NCBI RefSeq assembly: GCF_010672455.1
Contig: NZ_JAAHGO010000001.1
Coordinates: 1 to 32,281 of the forward strand
Direction: 5' to 3'
Origin: Okeania sp. SIO2C9
GTDB taxonomy: Bacteria > Cyanobacteriota > Cyanobacteriia > Cyanobacteriales > Microcoleaceae
DNA length: 32,281 nt
The stretch's first letter is position 1; each line of letters starts with the position of its first letter. The notes beneath the pieces are model-generated. The model was not told where the DNA came from. It saw nothing but the letters and a program-made list of their open reading frames with translations, and did no database searches. This document shows positions 19,084 to 28,580 of this stretch, one piece after another. The position numbers and the translations under genes were made by a program.

Positions 19084-20046
19084 ATGAATAGCGATGAATT
19101 AATCCAACGTTATCAAGCTGGAGAAAGAGATTTTTCTGGTGTGGAATTCAGATATCTGGAATTAAGCAATATTTCTCTAGAAGAAATTAATCTTAGTTCT
19201 GCCAACCTCAGTGGAGCAACATTGCAAAATGTCAATTTAGATAATGCTAATTTAAGTAATGCTCAGTTAATTAGTACAGAAATAGAAAATACTACTTTCA
19301 GAAATGCTAATCTCAGTCACGTTAACTTAGAAGGAATATCTTGGCAAAATCTAGATTTAACCAATGCAGATTTAACAGATACAAGTTATGACCATAGCAC
19401 TATAGACAATTCCAATTTTACTAATGCTAATTTAACTCAAATGGGGGGATTTCAATCAACTTTTTATAATTGTAATTTGAGTGGTGCAAATATTAGTCAT
19501 GCAAATTTAAGCGAAGTTCATTTTGATGATTGTAACTTAAACAATGCGAATCTCAGTCACACTACTTTTTATGATGTTTATATTCAGGGTTCAAATCTGA
19601 GTAATGCTGACTTCAGTCATGCTCAAATTAAAGCTATGTCTGGTTGGAGCTACGCAAACTATACTAATGTTAATTTTCAGAATGCTTGGTACTTAGATCC
19701 ACAGGATATACCATCAGAAATTGACCCTGATGAAGCAGGATTAATATTTATTGGTTATGGCAGTGACCTGAGTGGCAAAGATTTAAGTAATGTAGATTTA
19801 TCCGAACAAGAAATAAATTCTGCTAATTTTAGTAATGCTAATTTAAGTGGTGCAAATTTGAGTGACACAGACTTGAGCAATACAGATTTTAGTAATGCCA
19901 ATTTAGAGAATGCTGACTTAAATGGAGCAGATTTGACTAATGCTAATTTGACTAATGCCAATTTAGAAAATACTGACTTAGATGGAGTAATTTTTGATCA
20001 TACAGTTATGCCTGATGGCAGTATCATAAGTGATGAAGAAGAATAA
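19084..20046 (+). CDS. Pentapeptide-repeat protein
   Basis: This gene encodes 320 aa from the ATG at 19084, which has GGAG at 19071-19074. An in-frame ATG at 19045 lies upstream of that site and is unlikely. After ELIQRYQAGERDFSGVEF the protein is built almost entirely of pentapeptide repeats (NANLS, NADLT, GANLS) in two blocks, about 15-190 and 225-315. They are separated by a non-repeat insert (NAWYLDPQDIPSEIDPDEAG) that interrupts the beta helix. It is acidic, with an EEE C-terminus. Known pentapeptide proteins include DNA mimics that protect gyrase, but most cyanobacterial ones have no known function. No signal peptide is seen. The upstream copy is frameshifted. Confidence 0.9.
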   Translation: MNSDELIQRYQAGERDFSGVEFRYLELSNISLEEINLSSANLSGATLQNVNLDNANLSNAQLISTEIENTTFRNANLSHVNLEGISWQNLDLTNADLTDTSYDHSTIDNSNFTNANLTQMGGFQSTFYNCNLSGANISHANLSEVHFDDCNLNNANLSHTTFYDVYIQGSNLSNADFSHAQIKAMSGWSYANYTNVNFQNAWYLDPQDIPSEIDPDEAGLIFIGYGSDLSGKDLSNVDLSEQEINSANFSNANLSGANLSDTDLSNTDFSNANLENADLNGADLTNANLTNANLENTDLDGVIFDHTVMPDGSIISDEEE

Positions 20047-20220
20047 TTAAATATAGAAATTTTATACTCTTTGGAGGAGTCAGGAGTCAGGAGTCAGGAG
20101 TTAGGAGTCAGGAGGTAAGAAAGAAGAGGAGGAAAAGGAGAAAGTCTTTTTTATCACTGATGATATAAGTGAGGTATACCGACAGAATAATATTCACTAG
20201 ACATCGCCGAAAAAGAATCT

Positions 20221-20366
20221 GATATCAAATCCGGTTGAATACTTATTATATACTGGGGAGTGGGGGAGTAGGGAGTAGGGAGTGGGGGAGTAGGGGAGAT
20301 TAAATATTGAAGTATAAACAGATATTATATAACCAGATTCTATGTGCAATTAACCGGATTTGATAT
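20221..20366. repeat. MITE-like element with internal minisatellite
   Basis: The ends are GATATCAAATCCGGTT and AACCGGATTTGATAT, near-perfect inverted repeats. The interior holds a GGGGAGT/AGGGAGT minisatellite (about 20254-20300) and the motif ATATAACCAGATTCTATGT, close to ATATAACCGGATTCTATATT at the start of the window. Related copies are at 1-215 (partial), 31893-32150 and, sharing the ends, 29244-29407. Confidence 0.75.
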
Positions 20367-20587
20367 GGAACCTTTACCTTGTCTATAGCATGGGAAATAG
20401 TTGGTTAGGAAATAGACTGATGATCGACTTTAGAAAAGAAAATTTTTTTCCCACTGTTGTTTTTTGGTGCTATTACCTGCTATAGGTAAAAATCTAATTT
20501 CTGGAGATGTCTATTGGTTTAATCTAAAAGAGGCGATCGCTTTAGTGTCAGATTGTAAATTTTAGTTCACAGGCAAAATTCAATTCT

Positions 20588-20683
20588 ACAGGACTTACGC
20601 ACCTGCAACGTATTTCCGTCATTGCGACCGACATGGAAGCAATCTCAAACCCTACTTTTTCGTGCCTCGTGCGTAAGTCCTGT
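20588..20683. repeat. 96-bp MITE-like element with perfect 15-bp inverted ends
   Basis: ACAGGACTTACGCAC (20588-20602) is perfectly inverted as GTGCGTAAGTCCTGT (20669-20683). There is no coding capacity. A degenerate relative is at 28077-28168. Confidence 0.85.
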
Positions 20684-20741
20684 CTATTTAGATATAGGCA
20701 ACAGAAATACTGCTTCATAAATTAGACTGTTATTCCAAGAT

Positions 20742-21236
20742 TTAAGTCAATGCTCCCATTAGAACACTAGCTTCAGAAGTATATACAGTTTCAAAATTAT
20801 CATCAGTAACTTGTCTTAAAGAGAATGTTACATCTGCTGCTCCAAAATTAGAGTTAATATCATAGGCAAAATATGCTTCAGATAAATCTAAAAATCCAGA
20901 GACAAAAGAAAACTCTTCGCTACTTGCAATTAATCCTAGAAAGTTGCCATCTCTAAATACAGCTTCTCCAAATAATAAATCAGCGTTGCTATAGTCAAAA
21001 TTTAAAAAACTCAAGTCAAAGTTATCAAGTTTTATAAATTCTATGCCTTTGCCAGTTAATTTCGAGCCATTAAAACTGAAAGACCCGTAATAGTTATTCC
21101 CGGCAGCAGGTCCACGATGAGGAGATACCTCAAAATCGTATTTAATAGTATTTGTCTCATGACTTTCACTCATAATGGCACAACCAAGGCTTAGACTTGT
21201 GCTGGTAGTTCTGAGTTTGTGGTTTATATTAGTCAT
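20742..21236 (-). CDS. Hypothetical beta-rich protein
   Basis: This 164-aa protein starts at the ATG at 21236. After a ~30-residue polar N-terminus, the central part (YDFEVSPHRGPAAGNNYYGS through GKGIEFIKLDNFDLSF to FSFVSGFLDLSEAYFAYDIN) resembles the body of cyanobacterial PEP-CTERM-associated surface proteins. Neither a signal peptide nor a PEP-CTERM tail is present here. It may be a cytosolic relative or a version that lost its export signals. An upstream ribosome-binding site is not obvious, and the function is unknown. It stands alone, with a ~640-bp AT-rich region upstream. Confidence 0.65.
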   Translation of the reverse strand: MTNINHKLRTTSTSLSLGCAIMSESHETNTIKYDFEVSPHRGPAAGNNYYGSFSFNGSKLTGKGIEFIKLDNFDLSFLNFDYSNADLLFGEAVFRDGNFLGLIASSEEFSFVSGFLDLSEAYFAYDINSNFGAADVTFSLRQVTDDNFETVYTSEASVLMGALT

Positions 21237-21874
21237 TGTTATTTTTCTTGAGGTAATTTTTTAATTTGTTCAGAGATTTTACAAAACAATGTTTCTCGGT
21301 TTGATATTATCAAAGCCGAAATTAATTTTAGTTGGCCGACATTTGTTTATACCTAGTCAATATTCATATTTTTATTCATATTTTTATGATAAACAATAAA
21401 TTTTAATTTTGGATAAATTTTTTATTAAGATTTAGCTTGGAAAGATAAAGTTTTTGTCAAGATTTCAAGTAATATTTGTGCATTTTCTCTGCATATTTAC
21501 TGAGAGATAATATTTTTTTGTGATGATACATTTTCTTTTTTAGTATAGCTAAATTAAAAATAATTGGTATGCAGAGCTATTCTCAGTGTGGTTGTGTAGA
21601 AAATTTATTGGGACTTTAGAATCAGAGAATAGTGGTCAGAGTTTCAGATTTTATTCTCTATTTTTTAATTTTTTACAAATTCTGCATTGATTACTATATT
21701 AAATGGTAGTATGGTAGTCAAAATCTACTAATTGATTTTGCTGATAATCAGTAGTTAAAAAATTAATATTTTATACTCTGCTTCAAGATGGAGAACAAAT
21801 TTATTTAATTTACGTCATTTGTAGTAAATAGTCATCTAATATTCACTTTGTCTAGATTCTAGGATCATAAAATT
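21237..21874. other. AT-rich divergent intergenic region
   Basis: About 640 bp of very AT-rich sequence separates the divergent genes for the beta-rich protein and the serine protease. Both promoters must lie here. I see no open reading frame, clear palindrome or known RNA element. Confidence 0.5.
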
Positions 21875-23101
21875 ATGATTTGGTCTCGTTTTAATTCTCT
21901 CAATAGTTATTTATTAGGTACTGCTACAGTAGCAGCAATTGTTATTAATATTTCGACAGCAGCAAATGCTAAAACGGCTCAAGAAGTGGCAGAAATTGCC
22001 ATACCAATTACAGTGCAAATCAATAGTAACTTAGGTGATGGATCGGGTGTTATTATTGCTAAAAATGGTAATATTTATACTGTCCTTACTGTTAATCATG
22101 TAGTAGAAGATTCTACTATTAAATATAGTATTAGAACTAATCTAGAAAAAGACTATTCAGTAGTAGAGGTAGTGAGTTTACAGACAACTGATGAAGAACC
22201 CGATTTAGCTATACTTAAATTTGAAACTACAGAAACATATCCAGTGGCGACTTTAGGTAATTCTGAACAATCAGTTATTGGTTCCCAAATATATGTATTT
22301 GGTTATCCTGCTACTGGCGGTTTATTTAGCACTGAAAGGGCGCCAGAATTATCTCCAGGATTAATAACCAGTCGCCCTAAAAGTCGCCCCGAAGGTTATA
22401 CTTTGCGTTATCAAGCTGTTACTTGGAGTGGCATGAGTGGTGGTCCTGTGTTTGATTCTGATGGTCGCGTTATTGGTATTCATGGACAAGGAGAATTTGG
22501 TTTTGCTCAAACTAATTCTGGAGATGTAGCGCCAATTAAAACAGGGTTTAATGCTGCGGTTCCTATTAACAGTTTTATCAGAAAATTATCTGATGCTGGT
22601 ATTAATCCTTCAGACTTAATTTTGGATGATACTCCTACATTTAGTTCTCCTGTTTCAACAATTAATCCTCAGAGCGCTGAAGCTTTATATTTTAGAGGTA
22701 TAAGTTATTTGGATCAAGGGGATGCTTGGGAGGCGATCGCTAATTTTAATCGTGCTTTAAAAAAGCAACCTAATAATACCCCAGAAATATATTTTAATAT
22801 GGGTATCGCCCGGAGTTTGTTAGTTAATCCTCACGAAATAACACGAAATCCGAATCCAATCAAAGATTATACTAAAGCCATTGAACTGAATCCAGGCTAT
22901 GCTGATGCCTATTATAATCGCGCTAATGCTTTTTATCAAAATAGTCTTATTTATCAAAAAATGGCAGATATAACCAGAGCAAATGAACAACTTCAAAAAG
23001 CAATAAAAGACTTAGAAAAAGCAGCAGAACTTTATCAACAAGGTGGTAGGATTCAATCTTATCAAGATACCTTAATTTTTATTCAAAAGTTAAGGAATTG
23101 A
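21875..23101 (+). CDS. Secreted trypsin-like serine protease with TPR repeats
   Basis: This 408-aa protein has a signal peptide (hydrophobic 12-28, probable cleavage after Ala-Asn-Ala at 32). A chymotrypsin-fold protease domain follows at about 40-245. The triad is visible as His75 in TVNHVV, Asp110 in EEPDLAIL and Ser188 in WSGMSGGPVF, so it should be active. Instead of the PDZ domain of HtrA proteases, three TPR-like units fill the C-terminus (about 268-400: AEALYFRGISYLDQGDAWEA, IYFNMGIARS, ADAYYNRANAFYQ). Trypsin-TPR fusions are common in filamentous cyanobacteria; the TPRs probably present or recruit substrates in the periplasm or outside. It is a single gene with no adjacent partner. 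The ATG at 21875 has only a weak ribosome-binding site. Confidence 0.92.
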   Translation: MIWSRFNSLNSYLLGTATVAAIVINISTAANAKTAQEVAEIAIPITVQINSNLGDGSGVIIAKNGNIYTVLTVNHVVEDSTIKYSIRTNLEKDYSVVEVVSLQTTDEEPDLAILKFETTETYPVATLGNSEQSVIGSQIYVFGYPATGGLFSTERAPELSPGLITSRPKSRPEGYTLRYQAVTWSGMSGGPVFDSDGRVIGIHGQGEFGFAQTNSGDVAPIKTGFNAAVPINSFIRKLSDAGINPSDLILDDTPTFSSPVSTINPQSAEALYFRGISYLDQGDAWEAIANFNRALKKQPNNTPEIYFNMGIARSLLVNPHEITRNPNPIKDYTKAIELNPGYADAYYNRANAFYQNSLIYQKMADITRANEQLQKAIKDLEKAAELYQQGGRIQSYQDTLIFIQKLRN

Positions 23102-23653
23102 GAGTTAATCAGTAGGGAAATTATCTATATTTACTTAATCTTATCAAAGTTTAATTAGACTCTCAAACAAACATCTTTCGCTCTTCACTACGAAGTGATA
23201 GAAGACCTATTCCTAGTTGAGAATTGAGTTATTCTGTATTTTCTCGGTTTTATACTATGTCCGGATGATTAAGTGTAATACCAATTTTATAAAGTTGAAT
23301 AAATGTCCCAAATTTCTGCTCCGATAGAGTGTTCGATTTTGAATTTATATCAACTCCGCTCGGGTTTGGTATAAAAAAATGTTCTATCACAGCGCTATTG
23401 CCATATCTCCCTCAATATTTCCCTCCTGGGAGCATGGCTAATTCTTTGTCGTCAGAGAATATTTACAACCCTATATTTTTTTGAGATCCTGTGCTTCCCA
23501 CACTCCCGACACTCCCCACACTCCCCACACTTGCCACCCCCTCCTCCTTTTTTCTCTGGTGACAATAAAATAAATTGACCCTGCCTCCTGGGAGCATTAG
23601 GGGTGGGTCTCCACACTATGAATCTAATTACACTAATGCTACCGGATTTGATA
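23102..23653. other. Intergenic with repeat fragments
   Basis: This is a spacer between convergent genes. It includes pieces of dispersed repeats (AATACCAATTTTATAAAG near 23278, CCACACTCCC units at 23497-23530, ACCGGATTTGATAT at 23640-23653). An open frame that runs leftward from within the coiled-coil gene into the CCACACT repeats has no coding character. Confidence 0.6.
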
Positions 23654-24628
23654 TTACTGCATAAGTTCTCTAATTTGACTTTGATGTTTGGATTTAAGAG
23701 ATTTAATTGTTGCTTGAAGCTCAGTATCATGTTTTTGTTTTAATTCCTTGATTTTTTGCTGAAGCTGATTTTGATGTTGAGTAGTTATAGCTCCTATTGC
23801 TTCTAAGATCGATTCTTGATGAATTTCTTCTAGTTCTTTGATTTTAACTTGGAGCTTAGTTTTATGTTTTTCTTCTAAATATTTAATTGTTTCTCTAAGT
23901 TTTTGTCTGTGATACTTCTTCAGTCTTAAAATTTCTTGTTGATTTTTTTCTTCTAAATATCTGGTTATTTCTTTGATTTTTTGCTTATGATTCTCTGATA
24001 AATATTGAAAATTTTTGTGATATCTTACCTGCAAAAAATCATTAAGTTTTTGTTTTTTAAGTCGATGTTTTTGTTCTAAATCTACTATCTGCTGACAATA
24101 TTTATCTGTCAATTCTCTGATTTTTTCTTGTGATTTTGCTTCAGCAGATTCTAAATTATGTATATGTTCTGCTTGTCTTAATTTAATTTGCTCTTGCAGT
24201 TCTTTGTTTTGTTTATTTAATTGTTTTTCGGAGTTGACTTTTTCTCTCAATTTTTTATCATATTTTACTTCTAAAGCTTTAATTTCTTCTTGTTTTTTTT
24301 GTTGATAATCTACTTCTAACTTTTGAATTTCATTTTGATGTTTTACATGGGCAAGAGCAATATTTTCTTGTATTTCTTCTAAGCTATGTTTGAGTTGTTG
24401 TTCAAGTTCTTCTTTTTGTTTAATTTTCTCTTGATAATCTATATTTAAGAATTTAATTTCTTCTTGTTGTGCTTGCTCAAGATCATAGATTTGTTCATGG
24501 GTTTCTCGTAATTGTTTTTCATAGCTTTTCACTTGTTTTTTTAACCGGTTTTCAAATAACCAGTAAGCACAACTTATCCCTAGCATTACACTGACCACTG
24601 TAACTACTATAAATGATGCTATAATCAT
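23654..24628 (-). CDS. Membrane-anchored coiled-coil protein
   Basis: From the ATG at 24628 this is 324 aa; a GTG at 24643 would add five residues and cannot be excluded. Residues 1-25 are one hydrophobic helix (IASFIVVTVVSVMLGISCAY). Everything after is predicted as long coiled coil, rich in Lys, Gln and Glu, with a loose recurring pattern KQKIKEL-EEKHQ-KLQ (for example IKELEEIHQ, IKELKQKHDTEL, IKSLKSKHQSQI). The orientation is probably N-terminus in the membrane and a rod in the cytoplasm, by the positive residues after the helix. Such proteins often act as cytoskeletal or membrane spacers, but no specific family is recognised. Divergent from acylphosphatase, 126 bp away. Confidence 0.75.
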   Translation of the reverse strand: MIIASFIVVTVVSVMLGISCAYWLFENRLKKQVKSYEKQLRETHEQIYDLEQAQQEEIKFLNIDYQEKIKQKEELEQQLKHSLEEIQENIALAHVKHQNEIQKLEVDYQQKKQEEIKALEVKYDKKLREKVNSEKQLNKQNKELQEQIKLRQAEHIHNLESAEAKSQEKIRELTDKYCQQIVDLEQKHRLKKQKLNDFLQVRYHKNFQYLSENHKQKIKEITRYLEEKNQQEILRLKKYHRQKLRETIKYLEEKHKTKLQVKIKELEEIHQESILEAIGAITTQHQNQLQQKIKELKQKHDTELQATIKSLKSKHQSQIRELMQ

Positions 24629-24754
24629 AATTTTAACTACCACTTAGTTTCTCTTATGAGTACCCATAAATGACACTCCTAGAAACTGAATTTATGTTGA
24701 GTTTTATAGTACCATAAACTATAGATATTTTATATATCATCAATACAAAATAAA

Positions 24755-25057
24755 ATGACAATGGAAAACCAGTCAACATCTCTCACTCCTACTCGTGCTC
24801 ATGTTTTTATTTCCGGAAAAGTTCAGGGAGTCGGATATCGATTCTCGACATTAGAAACAGCAGTTAATATAAATGTCAGTGGTTGGGTGAAAAATCTACC
24901 TGATGGAAAAGTAGAAGCTGTTTTTGAAGGTAGTAATCACGCTGTGGAAAAAATTATTAACTGGTGTTATAGAGGCCCTAAATCAGCTATTGTCAATGAT
25001 GTAACTATCAAATATGAGCAACCCGAAGGACTTCAAAGTTTTGAAATTCACCGTTAA
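24755..25057 (+). CDS. acyP: Acylphosphatase
   Basis: This 100-aa cytosolic enzyme hydrolyses acyl phosphates such as acetyl phosphate and carbamoyl phosphate. It has the whole acylphosphatase fold: [16 protein letters not shown] with the phosphate-binding Arg29, then [19 protein letters not shown] with catalytic Asn47, and the closing strand FEIHR. The ~14 residues before AHVFISG are an unremarkable extension. ATG 24755 and ATG 24761 are both possible. It stands alone. Confidence 0.93.
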   Translation: MTMENQSTSLTPTRAHVFISGKVQGVGYRFSTLETAVNINVSGWVKNLPDGKVEAVFEGSNHAVEKIINWCYRGPKSAIVNDVTIKYEQPEGLQSFEIHR

Positions 25058-25271
25058 GCTAGGGAAGGAGAAAGAAGAAAAAAATGGAAATAACGATAGA
25101 TATATAGCAGAAGGAAAAAGGAAGAAGGAAGAAGGAGAAATTTGGCACTGAAACAGTGAGAAAGTATATTGAAAACTAGACCGGAAAGTAACTACGGGTT
25201 AAAACCCCCGTGTCGTTATTCAACCAGGGATTAAAACACCCTGGCTAACTTCTGAGCGCCTGTTTTTCTGT
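25058..25271. other. Convergent spacer with two hairpins
   Basis: A purine-rich GAAGGAA repeat (25108-25137) is followed by two inverted repeats, ACGGG...CCCGT (about 25194-25211) and CCAGGG-ATTAAAACA-CCCTGG (25224-25244). Being between two converging genes, the hairpins could end transcription in both directions, but neither has a clear T-tract. Confidence 0.55.
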
Positions 25272-26438
25272 TTAGTTACGCGATCGCACAAACTTATCCA
25301 ACCTTGCCATCCCTTTTTCTATAGTTGCTAAGTCAGTAGCGTAAGATATCCTAATATGGTCATCTGCACCGAAAGCAATACCAGGAATAACAGCAACATT
25401 TTGCTCCACTAATAAAGCATTACAAAATTCTAGGGAACTGCTAGAAATTTTACTAATATTGACAAACATATAGAAAGCTCCTTCAGGTTTACTACAAGTA
25501 ACTCCTGGTATAGCATTCAATAAATCATAAATTACCTCCCGACGTTTAGCAAAAGCTTGACGCATTTTTTCCACACAGTCTTGAGATGACTCCAATGCAG
25601 CGATCGCTCCATACTGAGCAAAAGTACAAACATTCGAGGTACTATGACTTTGAATTTTGGCTGTAGCGTTAATCAATTCCACAGGTGCGGCCAAATATCC
25701 TATGCGCCAACCCGTCATAGAATATGCTTTAGCAAATCCACTACTAATAATAGTATTGTTCAAAACATCTGAGCTGACTGCCCCAATACTGAGATGTTGA
25801 ATATCATCATAAATAATCTTCTCATAAATTTCATCAGAAACTACTAAGATATCTTTTTCTACTATTACTTCTGCCAATGCCTTAACTTCTGCTGGACTAT
25901 AAACCATCCCAGTTGGATTAGAAGGAGAATTAAGAACGAATAATTTTGTTTTGCTAGTAATAGTTTGGCGTAGTTGCTCTGCTGTAACTTTATAATTCGT
26001 CTGGGCATCAGTAGGCAAAATTACTGGCTCTCCACCCATCAGTTTGACCATTTCTGGATAACTTAACCAGTAGGGTGCAGGAATAATTACCTCATCTCCA
26101 GGTTCAATCAGTGCCATCATCAGATTAAACAGAGAATGTTTCCCCCCATTAGTGACAATGATATTTTCTGCTTTGTAGTTTAGGCCATTTTCCCTAGATA
26201 ACTTTTGGGCGATCGCTTCTCTGAGTTTGGGTTCTCCCACCGCTGGGCCATATTTAGTCTTACCAGCATCCAGGGCTTTTTGGGCTGCTGCTTTGATATG
26301 CTCTGGAGTGTCAAAGTCAGGTTCCCCGGCACTAAAACTACATACATCTATTCCCTCAGCTTGCATTTCTTTAGCTTTAGCTGAGATAACTAAGGTTAAG
26401 GAAGGTGGTACTTTGCCGACTCTTGCTGCCAGTTTCAT
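25272..26438 (-). CDS. aspC: Class I aspartate-type aminotransferase
   Basis: This 388-aa pyridoxal-phosphate enzyme has fold type I. The landmarks are [15 protein letters not shown] near the N-terminus, the NGGKHSLFN phosphate-binding turn, Tyr123 in [11 protein letters not shown], Asn174 in NSPSNPTG, Asp202 in VSDEIYE, the Schiff-base Lys237 in [16 protein letters not shown], and the substrate-binding Arg in DHIRISYA. Length and motifs match the I-beta group of bacterial and cyanobacterial aspartate/prephenate aminotransferases, which interconvert aspartate and oxaloacetate with 2-oxoglutarate/glutamate. The gene symbol is assigned by family; whether it also accepts prephenate cannot be seen. 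The ATG at 26438 begins [13 protein letters not shown], the usual family start. It is monocistronic. Confidence 0.93.
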   Translation of the reverse strand: MKLAARVGKVPPSLTLVISAKAKEMQAEGIDVCSFSAGEPDFDTPEHIKAAAQKALDAGKTKYGPAVGEPKLREAIAQKLSRENGLNYKAENIIVTNGGKHSLFNLMMALIEPGDEVIIPAPYWLSYPEMVKLMGGEPVILPTDAQTNYKVTAEQLRQTITSKTKLFVLNSPSNPTGMVYSPAEVKALAEVIVEKDILVVSDEIYEKIIYDDIQHLSIGAVSSDVLNNTIISSGFAKAYSMTGWRIGYLAAPVELINATAKIQSHSTSNVCTFAQYGAIAALESSQDCVEKMRQAFAKRREVIYDLLNAIPGVTCSKPEGAFYMFVNISKISSSSLEFCNALLVEQNVAVIPGIAFGADDHIRISYATDLATIEKGMARLDKFVRSRN

Positions 26439-26605
26439 TTTTTACTTTTTTTGAGCTAGTTAATCTTTCATTTTATATTGGACAGGTGATTAGGTTCAAC
26501 CTAAACTATTAGAAATCTCCTCCAAAATAGGGAGTAGGGAGTAGGGGGAAATAATTGATAATTTCTGTACGATAGTTTATTTGATTTTTTATTATTGGAG
26601 ATGTC

Positions 26606-26639
26606 TAATTATTAATTATTAATTATTAATTATTAATTG
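26606..26639. repeat. TAATTAT heptamer repeat
   Basis: Nearly five AT-only 7-bp units (TAATTAT) lie just beyond the 3' end of the DUF89 gene, in the spacer upstream of the aminotransferase. Such a stretch may melt or bend easily. Confidence 0.8.
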
Positions 26640-26655
26640 TTTACTACTCCCTTCT

Positions 26656-27885
26656 TCAAGGTATGACAAATTGAATCACACCCCACTGACCATTTGTTAA
26701 CCACAAAGGATCTTCTTCATTTAATATTTCGATTTGATCGGGTTCTAAGCTAGTTGCTACTTCTGACTTTAAGGTACGCAAAGCTACAAATGGTGTAGGA
26801 AAATAATAAGCAATATCTGACAAAGGGGTAGTAAATAACCAGTGGCGATCGCCCAATATACGACGATAGTTAGCATCACCCTTAATCAAAATCAGACTTG
26901 CCTTAGCTAATTCCTCTCTCACAGACTCTGGCATTTCCCAAAAAGCTAGTGGCGCATTCCAAAAAAAGTCATCTCGGCAAATTAAACGACCGATACTAAT
27001 ATATTCTTGTAAGCGAGTTGCCAACATTTGTAAATTTTCTGAGACATCGTTAGCTAAGATTTCCAGAGTGTAAAAGACATCTTGACTCATAGCATCAGAG
27101 ACAAAAGTTGGATGTGCTTTCAAATGCAAGTAAACAATATTGGCAGTTTGAGTAGATAAAAGGAAATCTATCAGAAAAAAATCGCAAACTAACTCAAAAC
27201 CTGCATTATCTATAATTAAATCTATCCGTTGCCCCTGAATATGACTTAAATAGTCGATTAAATTGTAGGTATCATCTACTAATATGTGAGATTGTTGTTG
27301 TTGAAGGTCTCTAGTAGTCCGGTCTTCTGTTTCAACTGGCCATAAACTCAAATCAGCTTGATTACCCCACAAAGCAGTTTGTAACAGAGCTGTGAGACAA
27401 ATTTGATAACTCTGTTGTTTTGGTAGAGCAGTATTTAAACCATTGATGCGATCGCCTATTTCACGGATAGCAGCCATTGATTTTTCTAAACTTAAGCGTT
27501 TTTGATAACCAAAAGGGTCTATTCCTTGCCAAATTCCAGGTACAAAATAATCTGTTGCCTCCAACAAACGTCGGAAAAAATAAGCTTCAGCAAAATAAAA
27601 CGGTAAATCAAACCAACTTCTGCCTTCAAAAGACTCTAAGTAGGATGTCCAAGCGGCTACATCTGGTCCTGAGTCATCGATCAGGGGTCGTACCCATCCT
27701 TCAAATAAATCTACAGCTAGGGACTCTAACTGTTGTACAATAGTTGGGGGAAAATTATTGTCTTTGATAACTCGTTCGATGACACCCGGTAGTCTACAGA
27801 CCATTGTGTAATTAGCAAAGGTATTTTCTTCTGAAGGCATCACAGGTAAAGGCAATAATAAGTCACTGGTTTCAAATTCAGTCAT
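26656..27885 (-). CDS. DUF89/ARMT1-type damage-control phosphatase
   Basis: From the ATG at 27885 the protein has 409 aa and begins MTEFETSDLLLPLPVMPSEE; an in-frame start at 27963 would add 26 hydrophobic residues that do not fit the family. An N-terminal helical part (FAEAYFFRRLLEATDYF) precedes the metal-binding core. The DUF89 signatures are LIIDNAGFEL (Asp226-Asn227) and LIKGDANYRR (Asp337, Asn339), followed by PFVALRTLKSE. These enzymes are metal-dependent phosphatases; ARMT1-branch members act on fructose-1-phosphate and related damaged sugar phosphates. Substrate here is inferred only by family. The protein is cytosolic and next to no functional partner. Confidence 0.88.
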   Translation of the reverse strand: MTEFETSDLLLPLPVMPSEENTFANYTMVCRLPGVIERVIKDNNFPPTIVQQLESLAVDLFEGWVRPLIDDSGPDVAAWTSYLESFEGRSWFDLPFYFAEAYFFRRLLEATDYFVPGIWQGIDPFGYQKRLSLEKSMAAIREIGDRINGLNTALPKQQSYQICLTALLQTALWGNQADLSLWPVETEDRTTRDLQQQQSHILVDDTYNLIDYLSHIQGQRIDLIIDNAGFELVCDFFLIDFLLSTQTANIVYLHLKAHPTFVSDAMSQDVFYTLEILANDVSENLQMLATRLQEYISIGRLICRDDFFWNAPLAFWEMPESVREELAKASLILIKGDANYRRILGDRHWLFTTPLSDIAYYFPTPFVALRTLKSEVATSLEPDQIEILNEEDPLWLTNGQWGVIQFVIP

Positions 27886-27978
27886 GTATTTTTGAAAGAG
27901 GGGAATAGGGGGAAAGAATTGATATAGCAGATTCGCTCGCACAAGAAGTACAGAGATTAACAATTAAATATTCCTAGT

Positions 27979-27995
27979 GCGGGCATCTTGCCCGC
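27979..27995. repeat. Small palindrome, GCATCTTGC core (G/C stem variant)
   Basis: GCGGGCA-TCT-TGCCCGC has the same core as the 3174 palindrome, but its outer stem pairs differ and are compensated on both sides. Confidence 0.8.
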
Positions 27996-28076
27996 GACGG
28001 GTGTACTTCATTAAAGTGGAATCTGCTGTAATTTCTGTGCAATAATTGATTTTATTTTTTATTATGGCAGATATCT

Positions 28077-28168
28077 ACAGGACTTACGCAAATTGACCTT
28101 TAAACCACCATCTGTAGGGGCGAATGCCATTCGCCCTCTCCATAAGTAGAGTCTGTGTGTAAGTCCTT
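28077..28168. repeat. Degenerate MITE-like element, ACAGGACTTACGCA ends
   Basis: The left end ACAGGACTTACGCA is the same as at 20588. The right end (GTGTGTAAGTCCTT) has mismatches. The interior contains a GGGGCGAATGCCATTCGCCC palindrome, so it may be a composite. Confidence 0.7.
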
Positions 28169-28328
28169 ATCTATCAAAAAAGGAGCGAGATGACTCCCGG
28201 TATAATCTCCGATTTACCGGGGTATGAATCGCGACCAAACAAACAATAAGCATTCCATTGAGACAGAATTATGATACAATGAAAATATTTTATATGATTA
28301 AATCACTGGGATTTTACATAAAATTTCC

Positions 28329-28580
28329 ATGTCAGAAATTACTATTAATTTACCAGAAGAAATTTTTTCTGCCCGTCGTTTAGCTCCTGAAGAATTTGTT
28401 CGGGATATGCGTTTAGCAGCAGCTATATATTGGTATCAAAAAGGGGACATTTATCAAGAAAAAGCGGCTCAAGTTGCCGGGTTAAACCGTCGAGATTTTC
28501 TCGCTAGTTTGGCAAGGGAAAAAATAGATGTGTTTAATGTTGATTTTAAAGACTTACAACGGGAGTTAGACCATGGCTGA
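28329..28580 (+). CDS. UPF0175 family antitoxin-like protein
   Basis: This 83-aa protein is a full-length UPF0175 member: ITINLPEEIF, then EFVRDMRLAAAIYWYQKGDI, EKAAQVAGLNRRDFLASLAR and VFNVD. The family has a small helix-turn-helix-like domain and is usually encoded just upstream of a DUF3368 PIN-like toxin, so it acts as antitoxin and probably autorepressor. Here the downstream toxin start (28573) overlaps the stop codon by 8 bp, the expected arrangement, but the toxin is broken. The ATG at 28329 has a weak ribosome-binding site. Confidence 0.85.
   Translation: MSEITINLPEEIFSARRLAPEEFVRDMRLAAAIYWYQKGDIYQEKAAQVAGLNRRDFLASLAREKIDVFNVDFKDLQRELDHG

Larger units (their letters stand above)
20047..20741. 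other. Intergenic with MITE-like elements
   Basis: This spacer separates convergent genes. It contains a GAGTCAG array (20074-20114), a GATATCAAATCCGG-ended element (20221-20366) and a 96-bp element with perfect 15-bp ends (20588-20683). A HIP1 site lies at about 20533. No open reading frame is supported. Confidence 0.65.

Noticed and set aside
23452-23730. 92-aa minus-strand frame
   Set aside because: It is an alternative frame of the coiled-coil gene running out into CCACACT repeats.
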